Numbered from the stretch's first letter, positions 40,666-50,453 are shown. The stretch: DNA of 64,000 nt from Gammaproteobacteria bacterium (GCA_010027845.1 RGUL01000003.1:1-64000); one strand, 5' to 3'. Notes: a model not told the origin generated them from the sequence alone. Numbers and translations are program-made.

Positions 40666-42602
40666 AGCGACCCGTGGCGAGCGTCGGGCGGAACGGTCAA
40701 CGCGTGTTGGCATTGATTCCGCCGATGACGCAACTGAACACGCCATACCCCTCGAGCGCCTACCTGACCGGTTTCCTGCGCTCGCGCGGGGTCGATGCCG
40801 TGCAACGGGATCTTGCGATCGAGCTCGTGCACGCTTTGATGTCGCGAGTGGGTCTCGAAGCACTCGCCGTCGAAGCACGCGCCATGCCGAGTCGGCGGCG
40901 AACGCCAGCCGTACGTTCTTTTTTGCAAAACTTGTCGCGGCACCTTGCGGTCATCGACTCGGCGATGGAGTTTTTGCGTGGTCGCGATCCGACGCTCGCG
41001 CATCGCATCGCCTCGCGAAGCATGCTGCCCGAGGGCCCGCGTTTCGCGGCGCTCGAACGATTCGAGTCGGGCGAAGACGATCGCGATCCGCTCGGCTGGG
41101 CGTTCGGTGCACTTGGCACGCAGGATCGGGCGCGGCACTTGGCGACGCTCTATTTGAACGATCTCGCCGACGTGATTCGCGATGCGGCCGATCCGCGTTT
41201 CGAGTTCGTGCGTTACGCCGAGACGCTCGCCGCGAGCGCGCCTGATTTCGAGCCGCTCGCCGCCGCGCTCGCCGCTCCCGAAACTTTGGTCGATCGATTG
41301 CTACGTGTCACGACCGAGGCGACGCTCGCGAAGCTCGTGCCCGACGTCGTGTTGTTGTCCGTACCGTTTCCGGGCAGCGTGTACGGTGCCCTACGCATCG
41401 CGCAAACCGTCAAACGCTGCTCGCCCTCGACCGTGGTGGTGCTCGGTGGTGGTTACGTGAACACGGAATTGCGCTCGCTCAGTGAGCCGCGCGTGTTCGA
41501 TCATGTCGACTACGTCACGTTAGACGACGGTGAGCGACCGCTGCTCGCGCTGCTCGCGCACTTGCGCGGTGAGCGTCCGGTCGAGCGATTGGTGCGAACG
41601 TTCCATCGGGTGGGTGGGGTGGTGCGTTACGTCGATTGCGCCGAGCCCGACGTGCCGTTTGCGCAAACCGGTACGCCCACCTGGGACGGTTTGCCGCGCG
41701 ATCGTTATCTATCTTTGCTCGATCTACTCAACCCCATGCATCGACTGTGGTCGGACGGTCGGTGGAACAAGCTCACCGTGGCGCACGGCTGCTATTGGAA
41801 AAAATGCAGCTTCTGCGACGTCAGTCTCGACTACATCTCGCGCTACGAGGCGGCCTCGGCCACGCTGCTCGTCGATCGCATCGAAGCGTTGCGTGCCGAG
41901 ACCGGCGAATCCGGCTTTCACTTCGTCGACGAAGCGGCGCCACCCAAAGCGTTGAAGGCGGCGGCGCAGGAATTAATTCGCCGCCGCACGCAAATCTCGT
42001 GGTGGGGCAACATCCGTTTCGAGAAGACCTATACGCCCGAGCTTTGCACCTTGCTCGCCGAGAGCGGCTGCATCGCGGTCTCGGGCGGCCTCGAGGTCGC
42101 CTCCGATCGTTTGTTGGCGTTGATGAAGAAGGGCGTCACCGTCGCGCAGGTCGCGCGCGTGACACGTGCCTTCACCGATGCCGGCATCATGGTGCACGCC
42201 TATTTGATGTACGGCTTTCCGACGCAAACGATCGCCGAAACCGTCGACTCGCTCGAGTACGTGCGTCAATTATTCGCCGCCGGTTGTTTACAGTCGGGTT
42301 ATTTCCATCGCTACACCTGCACCGTACATTCGCCGGTCGGTCGTGATCCGGCGGCCTATGGTGTGCGCTTGATCGAGCGACCGCACGCGGGATTCGCGCG
42401 CAACGATATCGGTTTTGACGACGGACTCGGTGTCGATCATGCGGCGCTCGGTCGTGCGCTCGCCAATGCGGCCTACAACTTCATGCATGGCGTAGCGCTC
42501 GAACGCCCGGTGCACGAATGGTTCGCCGAAGTTTTGCCGCAGCGGGTACCCCGCACGCGCGTGGCGCGCGATTACGTTCGGCGTGCGCTCGGCGACTCTT
42601 GA
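40662..42602 (+). CDS. B12-binding-domain radical SAM protein
   Basis: 'LALIPPMTQLNTPYPSSAYLTGFLRSRG', 'VVVLGGGYVNTELR', radical SAM cluster 'HGCYWKKCSFCDVSLDY'. Start re-assigned to GTG 40662, overlapping the upstream stop. Confidence 0.9.
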   Translation: MKRPVASVGRNGQRVLALIPPMTQLNTPYPSSAYLTGFLRSRGVDAVQRDLAIELVHALMSRVGLEALAVEARAMPSRRRTPAVRSFLQNLSRHLAVIDSAMEFLRGRDPTLAHRIASRSMLPEGPRFAALERFESGEDDRDPLGWAFGALGTQDRARHLATLYLNDLADVIRDAADPRFEFVRYAETLAASAPDFEPLAAALAAPETLVDRLLRVTTEATLAKLVPDVVLLSVPFPGSVYGALRIAQTVKRCSPSTVVVLGGGYVNTELRSLSEPRVFDHVDYVTLDDGERPLLALLAHLRGERPVERLVRTFHRVGGVVRYVDCAEPDVPFAQTGTPTWDGLPRDRYLSLLDLLNPMHRLWSDGRWNKLTVAHGCYWKKCSFCDVSLDYISRYEAASATLLVDRIEALRAETGESGFHFVDEAAPPKALKAAAQELIRRRTQISWWGNIRFEKTYTPELCTLLAESGCIAVSGGLEVASDRLLALMKKGVTVAQVARVTRAFTDAGIMVHAYLMYGFPTQTIAETVDSLEYVRQLFAAGCLQSGYFHRYTCTVHSPVGRDPAAYGVRLIERPHAGFARNDIGFDDGLGVDHAALGRALANAAYNFMHGVALERPVHEWFAEVLPQRVPRTRVARDYVRRALGDS

Positions 42603-43066
42603 TGCCACTGCTGCGCGGTCGCATGCACGACCTCGCGCCACGCGGTCGCGTCGAACTGCAAACTACAAAACGCGCCGGTGACCAGCGCCTCGATCGGCTC
42701 GTCGCACAGTTCTGCAGCGAAATCCGACAAACCGGGATTGTGACCGACGATCAGTAAATGGTGAATCGAGGCGTCGGTGGTCGCGACGATTTCCCGCAGA
42801 CTGCGGCGATCGGCCAGATACAGTCGTGGCTCGAGTTGCAGCGAAGATTCGGGCAGCTCGAGCGCGGTCAGCAATTCGAGCGCGGTGCGTTGGGTGCGCT
42901 TTGCAGGACTGGCGAGTATCGAACCTGGTCGGTAGTGCAGGGCGTGCAAACGCTCGCCGCACTGCCTGGCTTCGGAAAGACCCCGCGCGTCCAATTTGCG
43001 CGCGAAATCACCGGCATCGGACTCAGGCTCGGCGTGCCCGTGCCGAACCAGCGTCAAACGTGTCAC
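42572..43066 (-). CDS. SixA-like phosphohistidine phosphatase (histidine phosphatase superfamily)
   Basis: From GTG 43066: 'VTRLTLVRHGHAEPESDAGDFARKLDARGLSEARQCGERL', 'LLIVGHNPGLSDFA'. Confidence 0.9.
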   Translation of the reverse strand: MTRLTLVRHGHAEPESDAGDFARKLDARGLSEARQCGERLHALHYRPGSILASPAKRTQRTALELLTALELPESSLQLEPRLYLADRRSLREIVATTDASIHHLLIVGHNPGLSDFAAELCDEPIEALVTGAFCSLQFDATAWREVVHATAQQWHQESPSARRT

Positions 43067-43398
43067 GCGCTGCGCACCTCGATACGATCGTTGTGACGTC
43101 GCACGGCGAAGACGCGGATCGATTCGTAGGCGGGTGGCGTCAAGGCGGCGCCGGTCGCGAGACAAAAGCGCGCGCCGTGTCGCGGGCAGATCACGACACC
43201 GCACGGTGTCGTCGGGTCGCCTTCGAGCGGCGCGTCCGCGAAGCCTTCGCCGTCGTGACTGCAGCGATCTTCGATGGCATGCAATTCGCCTTCGTGCACG
43301 ACCACGAGCACGTACGTGCCGTCGACCTCGCCGTGCAAACGCCCGCGTGCTGCTAGGTCAGTTGCGGCGCCGACGTCGATCCAAAGTTCTGCGCTCAC
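43063..43398 (-). CDS. Rieske-type 2Fe-2S ferredoxin (non-heme oxygenase ferredoxin-like)
   Basis: 'AIEDRCSHDGEGFADAPLEGDPTTPCGVVICPRHGARFCLATG'. GTG start at 43398 overlaps the sufT stop by 4 nt. Confidence 0.9.
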   Translation of the reverse strand: MSAELWIDVGAATDLAARGRLHGEVDGTYVLVVVHEGELHAIEDRCSHDGEGFADAPLEGDPTTPCGVVICPRHGARFCLATGAALTPPAYESIRVFAVRRHNDRIEVRSA

Positions 43399-43943
43399 AT
43401 CATGCCCGTCTGCAAGCGTGCGGCCTCGGACATCATCGATTGTGACCACGGCGGATCGAACACCAGTTCGACCTCGACTTTACCGACCGTCGGAATTACT
43501 TCGAGTTTTTCGCGCACGTCTTGCACCAGCACGTCGCCCATACCGCAGCCCGGCGCGGTGAGCGTCATTTTGACGTCGATGTCCCAGGCGCCTTCGCGTC
43601 CACTCACTTCGCAGCTGTAGACGAGCCCGAGTTCGACGATGTTGATCGGAATTTCCGGATCGTAACAGCTGCGCATTTGTTCCCATGCGAGTTGTCGCAC
43701 GTCTTCCAACGTCGCATCGGGCGGTAGTTCGGGTGGTTTGACGAGTTCTTTGCCGATCGCATCGGCGTGCTCACCGGCGAGTCGATACAGATTACCTTCG
43801 ACGTAGAGCGTGAAACTGCCGCCTAGCGCTTGGGTGATGAAGCCCGACAAGCCGGCCTTCAATTCGATTTCGTCGCCCGATGGCACCATCACCGCTTTGA
43901 CGTCGCGTTGAATGACGAAGGCTTCGTGTTCGTGGCTGCGCAT
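43395..43943 (-). CDS. sufT: Fe-S assembly protein SufT (MIP18/DUF59 family)
   Basis: From ATG 43943: MRSHEHEAFVIQRDVKAVMVPSGDEIELKAG...'CYDPEIPINIVELGLVYSCEV...VKMTLTAPGCGMGDVLVQDVREKLE'. Confidence 0.93.
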   Translation of the reverse strand: MRSHEHEAFVIQRDVKAVMVPSGDEIELKAGLSGFITQALGGSFTLYVEGNLYRLAGEHADAIGKELVKPPELPPDATLEDVRQLAWEQMRSCYDPEIPINIVELGLVYSCEVSGREGAWDIDVKMTLTAPGCGMGDVLVQDVREKLEVIPTVGKVEVELVFDPPWSQSMMSEAARLQTGMM

Positions 43944-43947
43944 CGCG

Positions 43948-44415
43948 TCACTCGGTGGAAACGCTGGCGGCGCTCGCGGCGTCCGGCGCGCCGACGTGGG
44001 CGAGTGCGGCGTCGAGCGTGTGCCAGCAAAGACTCGCGCATTTGACGCGCGCCGGGTATTCGCGGACGCCGGCGAGGGCGGCGAGTTTGCCGAGTTCGGC
44101 GGGCGGTAACGCACCACCGTGATCGGTCAGGGTGTGATGCACCTGCGCGTGCAGGTTTTGAATGGCGCTGCGATCGAGACCTTTGACCGCTTCCGTCATG
44201 AGCGAGGCGGATGCGGTCGAAATCGCGCAACCTTTGCCCTCGAAACGGATGTCGTCGATGCGGTCGCCGTCGAGTCGCAGCGTGATCGTCAAGCGGTCGC
44301 CACAAAGCGGGTTGTTGCCATCGGCCGAACTGTCGCAGGGTTCGAGCTTGCCGAAATTACGGGGTCGCTTGTTGTGATCGAGGATCACGTCGCGATATAA
44401 ATCTTTGAGATCCAT
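43948..44415 (-). CDS. sufU: SUF scaffold/sulfur-relay protein SufU
   Basis: From ATG 44415: MDLKDLYRDVILDHNKRPRNFGKLEP...'GNNPLCGDRLTI', 'GKGCAISTASASLMTEAVKG', 'RVKCASLCWHTL'. Confidence 0.95.
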   Translation of the reverse strand: MDLKDLYRDVILDHNKRPRNFGKLEPCDSSADGNNPLCGDRLTITLRLDGDRIDDIRFEGKGCAISTASASLMTEAVKGLDRSAIQNLHAQVHHTLTDHGGALPPAELGKLAALAGVREYPARVKCASLCWHTLDAALAHVGAPDAASAASVSTE

Positions 44416-45641
44416 CAGCCGAACACCTCGCGTGCGTGGCCAAGCGCCGTCACCAACTGGTCGATGTCGGCGTCGTCCGAGTAGCAACCGAAGGAGGCCC
44501 GCGCGGTTGCGGGTACGTCGAAGAAGTCCATCACCGGCATCGCGCAGTGGTGACCGGTGCGCACGGCGACGCCTTCGGCGTCGAGTATCGTACCGAGGTC
44601 GTGCGGGTGCACGTCCTCGAGGACGAAGGAAATCACCCCTGCCTTGTGCGCTGCCTCGCCGACGATGCGCAGCCCGGGTACGGCGCGCAAGGCTTGTGTG
44701 GCGCGCGCCAAAAGCCTTTGCTCGTGCGCGTGGACGGCGTCGATGCCGAGGCTTTCGAGATAGTCGATCGCGGTGGCAAGTCCGACCGCGCCGGAAATAT
44801 GCGGCGTGCCGGCTTCGAAGCGATGCGGCAGTTCGGTCCAGGTCGAGCCCGAGAACGTGACGGTTCGGATCATGTCGCCACCGCCTTGCCACGGCGGCAT
44901 GTCCGCGAGCACGGCTTCACGGGCGTACAGCACGCCGAGGCCGGTCGGACCGTAGAGTTTGTGACTCGAGAAGACGTAGAAGTCGCAATCGAGTGCGCGA
45001 ACGTCGATGCGCTGATGCGCCACCGCCTGCGCGCCGTCGATCAACGTCAGTGCGCCCACGCGCTTGGCGGCCGCCAGCAGGCGCTCGACCGGTAACACCG
45101 TTCCCAAAGAATTCGAGATTTGGGTGAAGGCGACGAGTTTGGTGCGCGGACTGAGCAGTGCCTCGAAGGCTGCGACGTCGAGTTCGCCGCGCAGATCGAT
45201 CGGCGTGACACGCAGCATCGCGCCGGTACGCTCGCAGAGCATCTGCCACGGTACGATGTTCGCGTGGTGTTCCATCCACGTGATCAAAATTTCATCGCCC
45301 GGCCCCAGGCGTCGGCCCCAAGACTGGGCCACCAGATTGATCGATTCGGTCGTGCCACGCGTGAAGACGATCTCGCGAACGCTCGCCGCATTCAAAAATC
45401 GCCGTATCCGCTCGCGTGCGCCTTCGAAGGCGTCGGTGGCTTTTTGACTGAGTTCGTAGACCCCGCGGTGCACGTTGGCATGACTCGTGCGTTCGTAGTG
45501 CGCCATCGCGTCGATCACGGCTTGCGGACGCTGCGAGGACGCGGCAGTGTCGAGAAACGCGAGTCGTTTGCCGCGCACGGTGGTGGCGAGAATTGGAAAG
45601 TCGGCACGCACGCGCGCCACGTCGTAACCCTGCGCGGTCAT
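44415..45641 (-). CDS. sufS: Cysteine desulfurase SufS
   Basis: 'YDVARVRADFPILATTVRGKRLAFLDTAASSQRPQAVIDAM', 'DCDFYVFSSHKLYGPTGLGVLYAR', 'VRTGHHCAMPVM'. Confidence 0.97.
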   Translation of the reverse strand: MTAQGYDVARVRADFPILATTVRGKRLAFLDTAASSQRPQAVIDAMAHYERTSHANVHRGVYELSQKATDAFEGARERIRRFLNAASVREIVFTRGTTESINLVAQSWGRRLGPGDEILITWMEHHANIVPWQMLCERTGAMLRVTPIDLRGELDVAAFEALLSPRTKLVAFTQISNSLGTVLPVERLLAAAKRVGALTLIDGAQAVAHQRIDVRALDCDFYVFSSHKLYGPTGLGVLYAREAVLADMPPWQGGGDMIRTVTFSGSTWTELPHRFEAGTPHISGAVGLATAIDYLESLGIDAVHAHEQRLLARATQALRAVPGLRIVGEAAHKAGVISFVLEDVHPHDLGTILDAEGVAVRTGHHCAMPVMDFFDVPATARASFGCYSDDADIDQLVTALGHAREVFG

Positions 45642-46807
45642 AGAAAAACTCCAGCAGGTAAGGCGCCGGGTAGCCGGACGGCGACGCTGCGTTCGACGTC
45701 GATTCGCAGTTCGGGCGGTTCGATGTGTTGTAAAACGTCGGCGATGAACGCCCATTTGAGCAGCGCCTCGGCGACCGCGGGCTCGATGCCGCGCGAGGCG
45801 AGATAGAATTTCATATCGGCGTCGAGTTTGCCGACCGTCGCACCGTGCGTGGCGCGCACGGCATCGGTGTGGATCTCGAGTTGCGGTCGGACGTCCGCCT
45901 CGGCTTGATCGCCGGCGATCAGACAACGTAAAGATTGATCGCTCGCGCAACCCGAGGTGCGTTCCGCAACTTGCATGTGGCCGTTGAAGCCGAGTCGCGC
46001 GCGGTCGGCGACGATGCCACGGTAGCGTTGCACGGTGCTCGCTTCGTCGGCGCCGTGGTGCACACGGACATAGCAATCTTGCACTTGATGTTGTTCACCG
46101 AGTGCGACCGTCGACCAATCGAGTCGTGCGCCGCGACCGGCATGCGCGACGAACGCGGTGGTGCGGGCGGCGGCGGCGCCTTGCAGGACGTGGACGACTT
46201 TGCAGTAGGCGTTTTGTTCGAGACGATAGTCGAGCGTTTCGAACCATTGGGTACGCGCGCCGAATGCCTGCACGCGCGTGATCCGTGCCGACGCATCCCG
46301 TGCCACATGCAGCGACAGCGCGAGATTTCCCGCACAAGCTTCGTTCGATCCGAGTTGGCGCTCGAGCAAAGAAATCTGCGCGGCTGCACCGAGTTCGATG
46401 CGGATCGACGGATGGCTCATGCCGGCCGTCGCCGGCGTCGAACACAGCACGACGATTTCGATTTCGGCACGCGCACCCGATGCGACTTCGATGCGTAAGG
46501 TCTCGCGTGCCTCACGGGCGTTGAGTGCCGCGAGTCGACGATCGGTATCGGTGGTGTCGGCCGTCGGCGATGCTGCTGCGGGTCCGCGTACGACCGTCAC
46601 ACCGGCCGGCAACGCGTCGGAGAGCGTGCTCGACCAGAAACCATCTTGCAGCACGAGCCGTGCGTGGTTCGCGATGCGCTGCGGCAGTTCGGCCAACAGT
46701 TCGTCGGCGACGGTTTGCACGGCGTCGGGCGCCTGAAGCCGGGTCGTCGCGAGCGTTCGTAGCGCTGCGTACTTCCAGTTCTCGTCGCGATTCGAGGGCA
46801 GGATCAT
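45638..46807 (-). CDS. sufD: Fe-S assembly protein SufD
   Basis: 'MILPSNRDENWKYAALRTLATTRLQ', C-terminal 'THGATVGKLDADMKFYLASRGIEPAVAEALLKWAFIADVLQHI'. Confidence 0.96.
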   Translation of the reverse strand: MILPSNRDENWKYAALRTLATTRLQAPDAVQTVADELLAELPQRIANHARLVLQDGFWSSTLSDALPAGVTVVRGPAAASPTADTTDTDRRLAALNAREARETLRIEVASGARAEIEIVVLCSTPATAGMSHPSIRIELGAAAQISLLERQLGSNEACAGNLALSLHVARDASARITRVQAFGARTQWFETLDYRLEQNAYCKVVHVLQGAAAARTTAFVAHAGRGARLDWSTVALGEQHQVQDCYVRVHHGADEASTVQRYRGIVADRARLGFNGHMQVAERTSGCASDQSLRCLIAGDQAEADVRPQLEIHTDAVRATHGATVGKLDADMKFYLASRGIEPAVAEALLKWAFIADVLQHIEPPELRIDVERSVAVRLPGALPAGVFL

Positions 46808-46826
46808 CGGCTTCAAGCTCGGTGCG

Positions 46827-47582
46827 TCAGGCTGCGCCGAGCAACCAATCGTAGCCGCGCGCTTCGAGTTCGCGGGCGAGTTCCGGTCCGCCGCTGCGCA
46901 CGATCTTGCCGCGCGCGAGCACGTGGACACGATCGGGCGCGACGTAATCGAGCAAACGTTGATAGTGGGTGACGAGCACGATCGCGCGCGCAGGGTCGCG
47001 CAAAGTGTTGACGCCGTTCGCCACGACTTTGAGCGCGTCGATGTCGAGTCCCGAGTCGGTCTCGTCGAGCAGCGCGAGCGTGGGCTCAAGCACCAACATT
47101 TGCAGGATCTCGTTGCGTTTTTTCTCACCGCCCGAGAAACCTTCGTTGACGCCGCGCGAGAGGAACGCTTCGTCCATCTGCATGAGTTTCATTTTGTCGC
47201 GCACCAGCGTCAGAAACTCGAACGCATCGACCTCGGGTAAACCGCGTTGCTTGCGCGCGGCGTTGAGTGCCGCTTTCAAAAGATAGACGTTGTTCACGCC
47301 GGGAATTTCGACCGGGTATTGAAAGCCGAGGAACACGCCCGCGCGCGCGCGTTCTTCGGCGGCGAGCGTGAGTAGGTCGGCGTCGCGAAAGGTGACGCGA
47401 CCTTCAGCCACTTCGTAGCCCGGGCGACCGGCTAGTACATAGGAGAGGGTGCTTTTGCCCGAGCCGTTCGGTCCCATGATGGCGTGCACTTCGCCGGCAG
47501 GCACTTCGAGGTTGATACCGTCGAGCACCTTTTTACCGGCAACGGTCGCATGGAGATTTTCGATTTTGAGCAGAGCAGGCAT
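46827..47582 (-). CDS. sufC: Fe-S assembly ATPase SufC
   Basis: 'MLKIENLHATV'-type start; 'AIMGPNGSGKSTLSYVLAGRPGYEV', 'GFSGGEKKRNEILQMLVLEPTLALLDETDSGLDIDALK'. Confidence 0.98.
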   Translation of the reverse strand: MPALLKIENLHATVAGKKVLDGINLEVPAGEVHAIMGPNGSGKSTLSYVLAGRPGYEVAEGRVTFRDADLLTLAAEERARAGVFLGFQYPVEIPGVNNVYLLKAALNAARKQRGLPEVDAFEFLTLVRDKMKLMQMDEAFLSRGVNEGFSGGEKKRNEILQMLVLEPTLALLDETDSGLDIDALKVVANGVNTLRDPARAIVLVTHYQRLLDYVAPDRVHVLARGKIVRSGGPELARELEARGYDWLLGAA

Positions 47583-47591
47583 GCGGGTTCC

Positions 47592-49034
47592 TCAGCCGAC
47601 GGCGCCTTCGAGGCTCACCGCGAGCAGATTTTGTGCTTCGACGGCGAATTCCATCGGCAATTCCTTGAATACGCTTTTGCAGAAGCCGTTGACGATCATG
47701 TTGACCGCGTCTTCTTCGTCGATGCCGCGTTGCAGGCAATAGAAGAGTTGATCCTCGCTGATGCGCGAGGTGGAGGCTTCATGCTCGACCGTCGCCGTCG
47801 GATTTTTGACCTCGACGTACGGAAAGGTGTGCGCGCCGCATCGGTCACCCATCAAAAGCGAGTCGCATTGGGTGAAGTTCCGCGCGCCGTGCGCGGAGGG
47901 TAAAATTTTGACGAGGCCGCGGTAGGCGTTTTGACCATGCCCCGCCGAAATACCCTTCGACACGATGGTGCTGCGGGTGTTGGCGCCGATGTGGATCATC
48001 TTGGTGCCGGTATCGGCTTGCTGGAAATGGTTGGCGAGTGCGACCGAGTAAAATTCGCCGACTGAATTCTCGCCGCGCAACACGCAACTCGGATATTTCC
48101 AGGTAATCGCCGAGCCGGTCTCGACCTGCGTCCAAGAGATGCGTGCGTTTCGACCGCGACATTCGCCGCGCTTGGTGACGAAGTTGTAGATGCCACCGAC
48201 GCCGTTCTCGTCGCCGGGATACCAATTTTGTACCGTCGAATATTTGATCGTGGCGTCCGCCTCGGCCACGAGTTCGACCACCGCCGCGTGCAACTGATTT
48301 TCGTCGCGCATCGGGGCGGTGCAGCCCTCGAGGTAGCTCACGTGACTGCCTTCGTCGGCAACGATCAGCGTGCGCTCGAACTGGCCGGTTTTCGCGGCGT
48401 TGATGCGAAAGTACGTCGACAGTTCCATCGGGCAACGCACGCCCTTCGGTACGTACACGAACGAGCCGTCGGAGAACACCGCCGAGTTCAGGCAAGCGTA
48501 GTAGTTGTCGCTGATCGGTACTACGCTGCCGAGATAGCGTTCGATCAACTCGGGATGTTTTTGCACCGCATCCGAGAACGAACAGAAGATCACACCGGCC
48601 TTTTCGAGGCGGTCTTTGAAGGTGGTTGCTACTGAGACGCTGTCGAACACCGCATCGACCGCGACGCCGGCGAGCCGGGCGCGTTCGTGTAACGGTACGC
48701 CGAGTTTCTCGTAGGTCTCGAGCAGCTTCGGGTCGACCTCGTCCAAACTTTTGGGGCCGTCCGTTTTGACTTTCGGCGCGGAGTAGTACGAGAGTGCCTG
48801 GAAATCGACCGAATACGGGCGCACGTGCGCCCACTGCGGTTCGCGCAAGGTTTGCCAGTGGCGAAATGCTTTGAGGCGCCAGTCGGTGAGAAACTGCGGC
48901 TCGCGTTTGATGCGCGAGATCGAACGCACCGTGTTCTCGTCTAGACCCGGCGGCAAGCTCTCCGACTCGATGTCGGTGACGAAACCGTGTTGATAGCCGC
49001 GCGCGACCAGCGCGTCGAGTTGTGCGTCGCTCAC
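47592..49034 (-). CDS. sufB: Fe-S assembly protein SufB
   Basis: '[56 protein letters not shown]', '[21 protein letters not shown]'. Confidence 0.98.
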   Translation of the reverse strand: MSDAQLDALVARGYQHGFVTDIESESLPPGLDENTVRSISRIKREPQFLTDWRLKAFRHWQTLREPQWAHVRPYSVDFQALSYYSAPKVKTDGPKSLDEVDPKLLETYEKLGVPLHERARLAGVAVDAVFDSVSVATTFKDRLEKAGVIFCSFSDAVQKHPELIERYLGSVVPISDNYYACLNSAVFSDGSFVYVPKGVRCPMELSTYFRINAAKTGQFERTLIVADEGSHVSYLEGCTAPMRDENQLHAAVVELVAEADATIKYSTVQNWYPGDENGVGGIYNFVTKRGECRGRNARISWTQVETGSAITWKYPSCVLRGENSVGEFYSVALANHFQQADTGTKMIHIGANTRSTIVSKGISAGHGQNAYRGLVKILPSAHGARNFTQCDSLLMGDRCGAHTFPYVEVKNPTATVEHEASTSRISEDQLFYCLQRGIDEEDAVNMIVNGFCKSVFKELPMEFAVEAQNLLAVSLEGAVG

Positions 49035-49537
49035 GTTCGGTTCCTCAAAAGTCCTCGGCGCAGTGCCGCGGCCGCGCGACCGCCGACCGCCGGCTGCAAT
49101 TCACGCTCGAACGCACCGAGGCGCACCGCGCCCGGATCGAGGCCCGCGAGCTGCGCGAGGCTAACGTCGTAGAGCGAGCGACGGATGGCCAGGTTGACGC
49201 GCTGCCACGCGCGACCGACGCCACAAGTCGTTTCGATTTGGCACTGGCCTTCGGCGGCCGAGCAGTCGGTGACCGCGACCGGCCCCTCGAGCGCATCGAG
49301 TATGGCCGCAGCGGATATCGCTGCGGCTGGGCGGGCTAGGGTGTAGCCGCCGTGCAAGCCGCGAGTCGAGCGCACGAGACCGCCGCGGTGCAAAAGCTTC
49401 AACACTTTGGCGACCGTCGGCGCGGCAATGTGCGTGCGGGCCGCTAGTTCACCGGCGCTCAGGCGCGCCGCTTCGTCACGGGCGAGCGCGGCCAGCAGCA
49501 CCGTGGCGTAGTCGGTCATTTTGCTGATCCGCAGCAT
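49031..49537 (-). CDS. sufR: Rrf2-family SUF system regulator
   Basis: From ATG 49537: [65 protein letters not shown]...'[24 protein letters not shown]' (3-Cys cluster region). Confidence 0.93.
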   Translation of the reverse strand: MLRISKMTDYATVLLAALARDEAARLSAGELAARTHIAAPTVAKVLKLLHRGGLVRSTRGLHGGYTLARPAAAISAAAILDALEGPVAVTDCSAAEGQCQIETTCGVGRAWQRVNLAIRRSLYDVSLAQLAGLDPGAVRLGAFERELQPAVGGRAAAALRRGLLRNRT

Positions 49538-49540
49538 AGA

Positions 49541-49555
49541 GGACCATTTTAGTCC
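49541..49555. promoter_or_regulatory. Imperfect palindrome GGACCATTTTAGTCC, candidate SufR operator
   Basis: GGAC-N7-GTCC immediately upstream of sufR; contains TAAAAT on the minus strand and overlaps the expected -35 of mlaF on the plus strand. Confidence 0.45.
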
Positions 49556-49569
49556 CGATTGACTCGGTT

Positions 49570-49578
49570 TGCTACAAT
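49570..49578 (+). promoter_or_regulatory. Extended -10 (TGCTACAAT) upstream of mlaF
   Basis: TG-N-TACAAT, 26 nt upstream of the TTG start at 49605. Confidence 0.5.
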
Positions 49579-49604
49579 TCGCGCCCTTTTTCGGAGCAGC
49601 ACGC

Positions 49605-50453
49605 TTGGCCCTAACGCAAGATGAGGATGACGCGAACGGCGCCACGGTGGTCGTGGTGCGCGACGTCGACTATGCCGTGCGCGGCCGACCGATCTTTCGC
49701 GGACTGAGCCTCGCGGCGGCGCGCGGTGCGATCACCGCCATCATGGGTCCGAGCGGCACCGGCAAGACCACCTTGCTGCGCTTGATCACCGGGCAGCTCG
49801 ATCCAGACCGGGGCGACGTCGAAGTGTTCGGCGAGCAGCTCGCTACCCAAGACCGCGCCGCGCGCTATGCGATGCGACGTCGCATGGGCATGCTGTTTCA
49901 GAACGGCGCTTTGCTCACCGACTTGTCGGTATTCGAGAACGTCGCCTTCCCAGTGCGCGAGCACGCGCGTTTGCCGGAGCGCGTATTGCGGCAATTGGTG
50001 CTCACCAAGTTGCAGGCCGTGGGTTTGCGCGGTGCGGCAGATTTGATGCCGGCGCAGTTGTCGGGCGGCATGGCGCGTCGCGTCGCACTCGCGCGCGCGA
50101 TCGTCATGGACCCGGAACTTTTGATCTACGACGAGCCGTTCGTCGGTCTCGATCCGATTTCGATGGGCGTAATCGTGCGCTTGATCCAGCGGATCAATCG
50201 CGCGCTCGGCATTACCACCATCGTCGTCTCGCACGATGTCGGTGAACTTGCGACGATCGCGGATCACAGCTATCTGCTCGCCGAGGGGCGTATCGTCGCC
50301 GAAGGCTCGCCGCGCGAGCTCGCCGCGGCGAGTGCGCCGGAAGTTCGGCAATTCATGGCCGGCGAAGCAGACGGCCCGGTGCCGTTTCACTATCCCGCGG
50401 ACGACTATCACAAAGAATTGATCGGGGGCGGGTCGCTAGGGGGTGAATCGTGA
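49605..50453 (+). CDS. mlaF: Phospholipid transport ABC ATPase MlaF
   Basis: 'RDVDYAVRGRPIFRGLSLAAARGAITAIMGPSGTGKTTLLRLITGQL', 'LSGGMARRVALARAIVMDPELLIYDEPFVGLDPISMGVI'. GGAG 8 nt before the TTG start. Confidence 0.95.
   Translation: MALTQDEDDANGATVVVVRDVDYAVRGRPIFRGLSLAAARGAITAIMGPSGTGKTTLLRLITGQLDPDRGDVEVFGEQLATQDRAARYAMRRRMGMLFQNGALLTDLSVFENVAFPVREHARLPERVLRQLVLTKLQAVGLRGAADLMPAQLSGGMARRVALARAIVMDPELLIYDEPFVGLDPISMGVIVRLIQRINRALGITTIVVSHDVGELATIADHSYLLAEGRIVAEGSPRELAAASAPEVRQFMAGEADGPVPFHYPADDYHKELIGGGSLGGES

Noticed and set aside
44415-47128. N-terminal extensions in the supplied ORFs for sufS (to 46076), sufD (to 47128), sufU (to 44892) and sufT (to 44117)
   Set aside because: The extensions translate the upstream neighbour's coding DNA out of frame and have no homology-like motifs; internal ATG starts match family N-termini.
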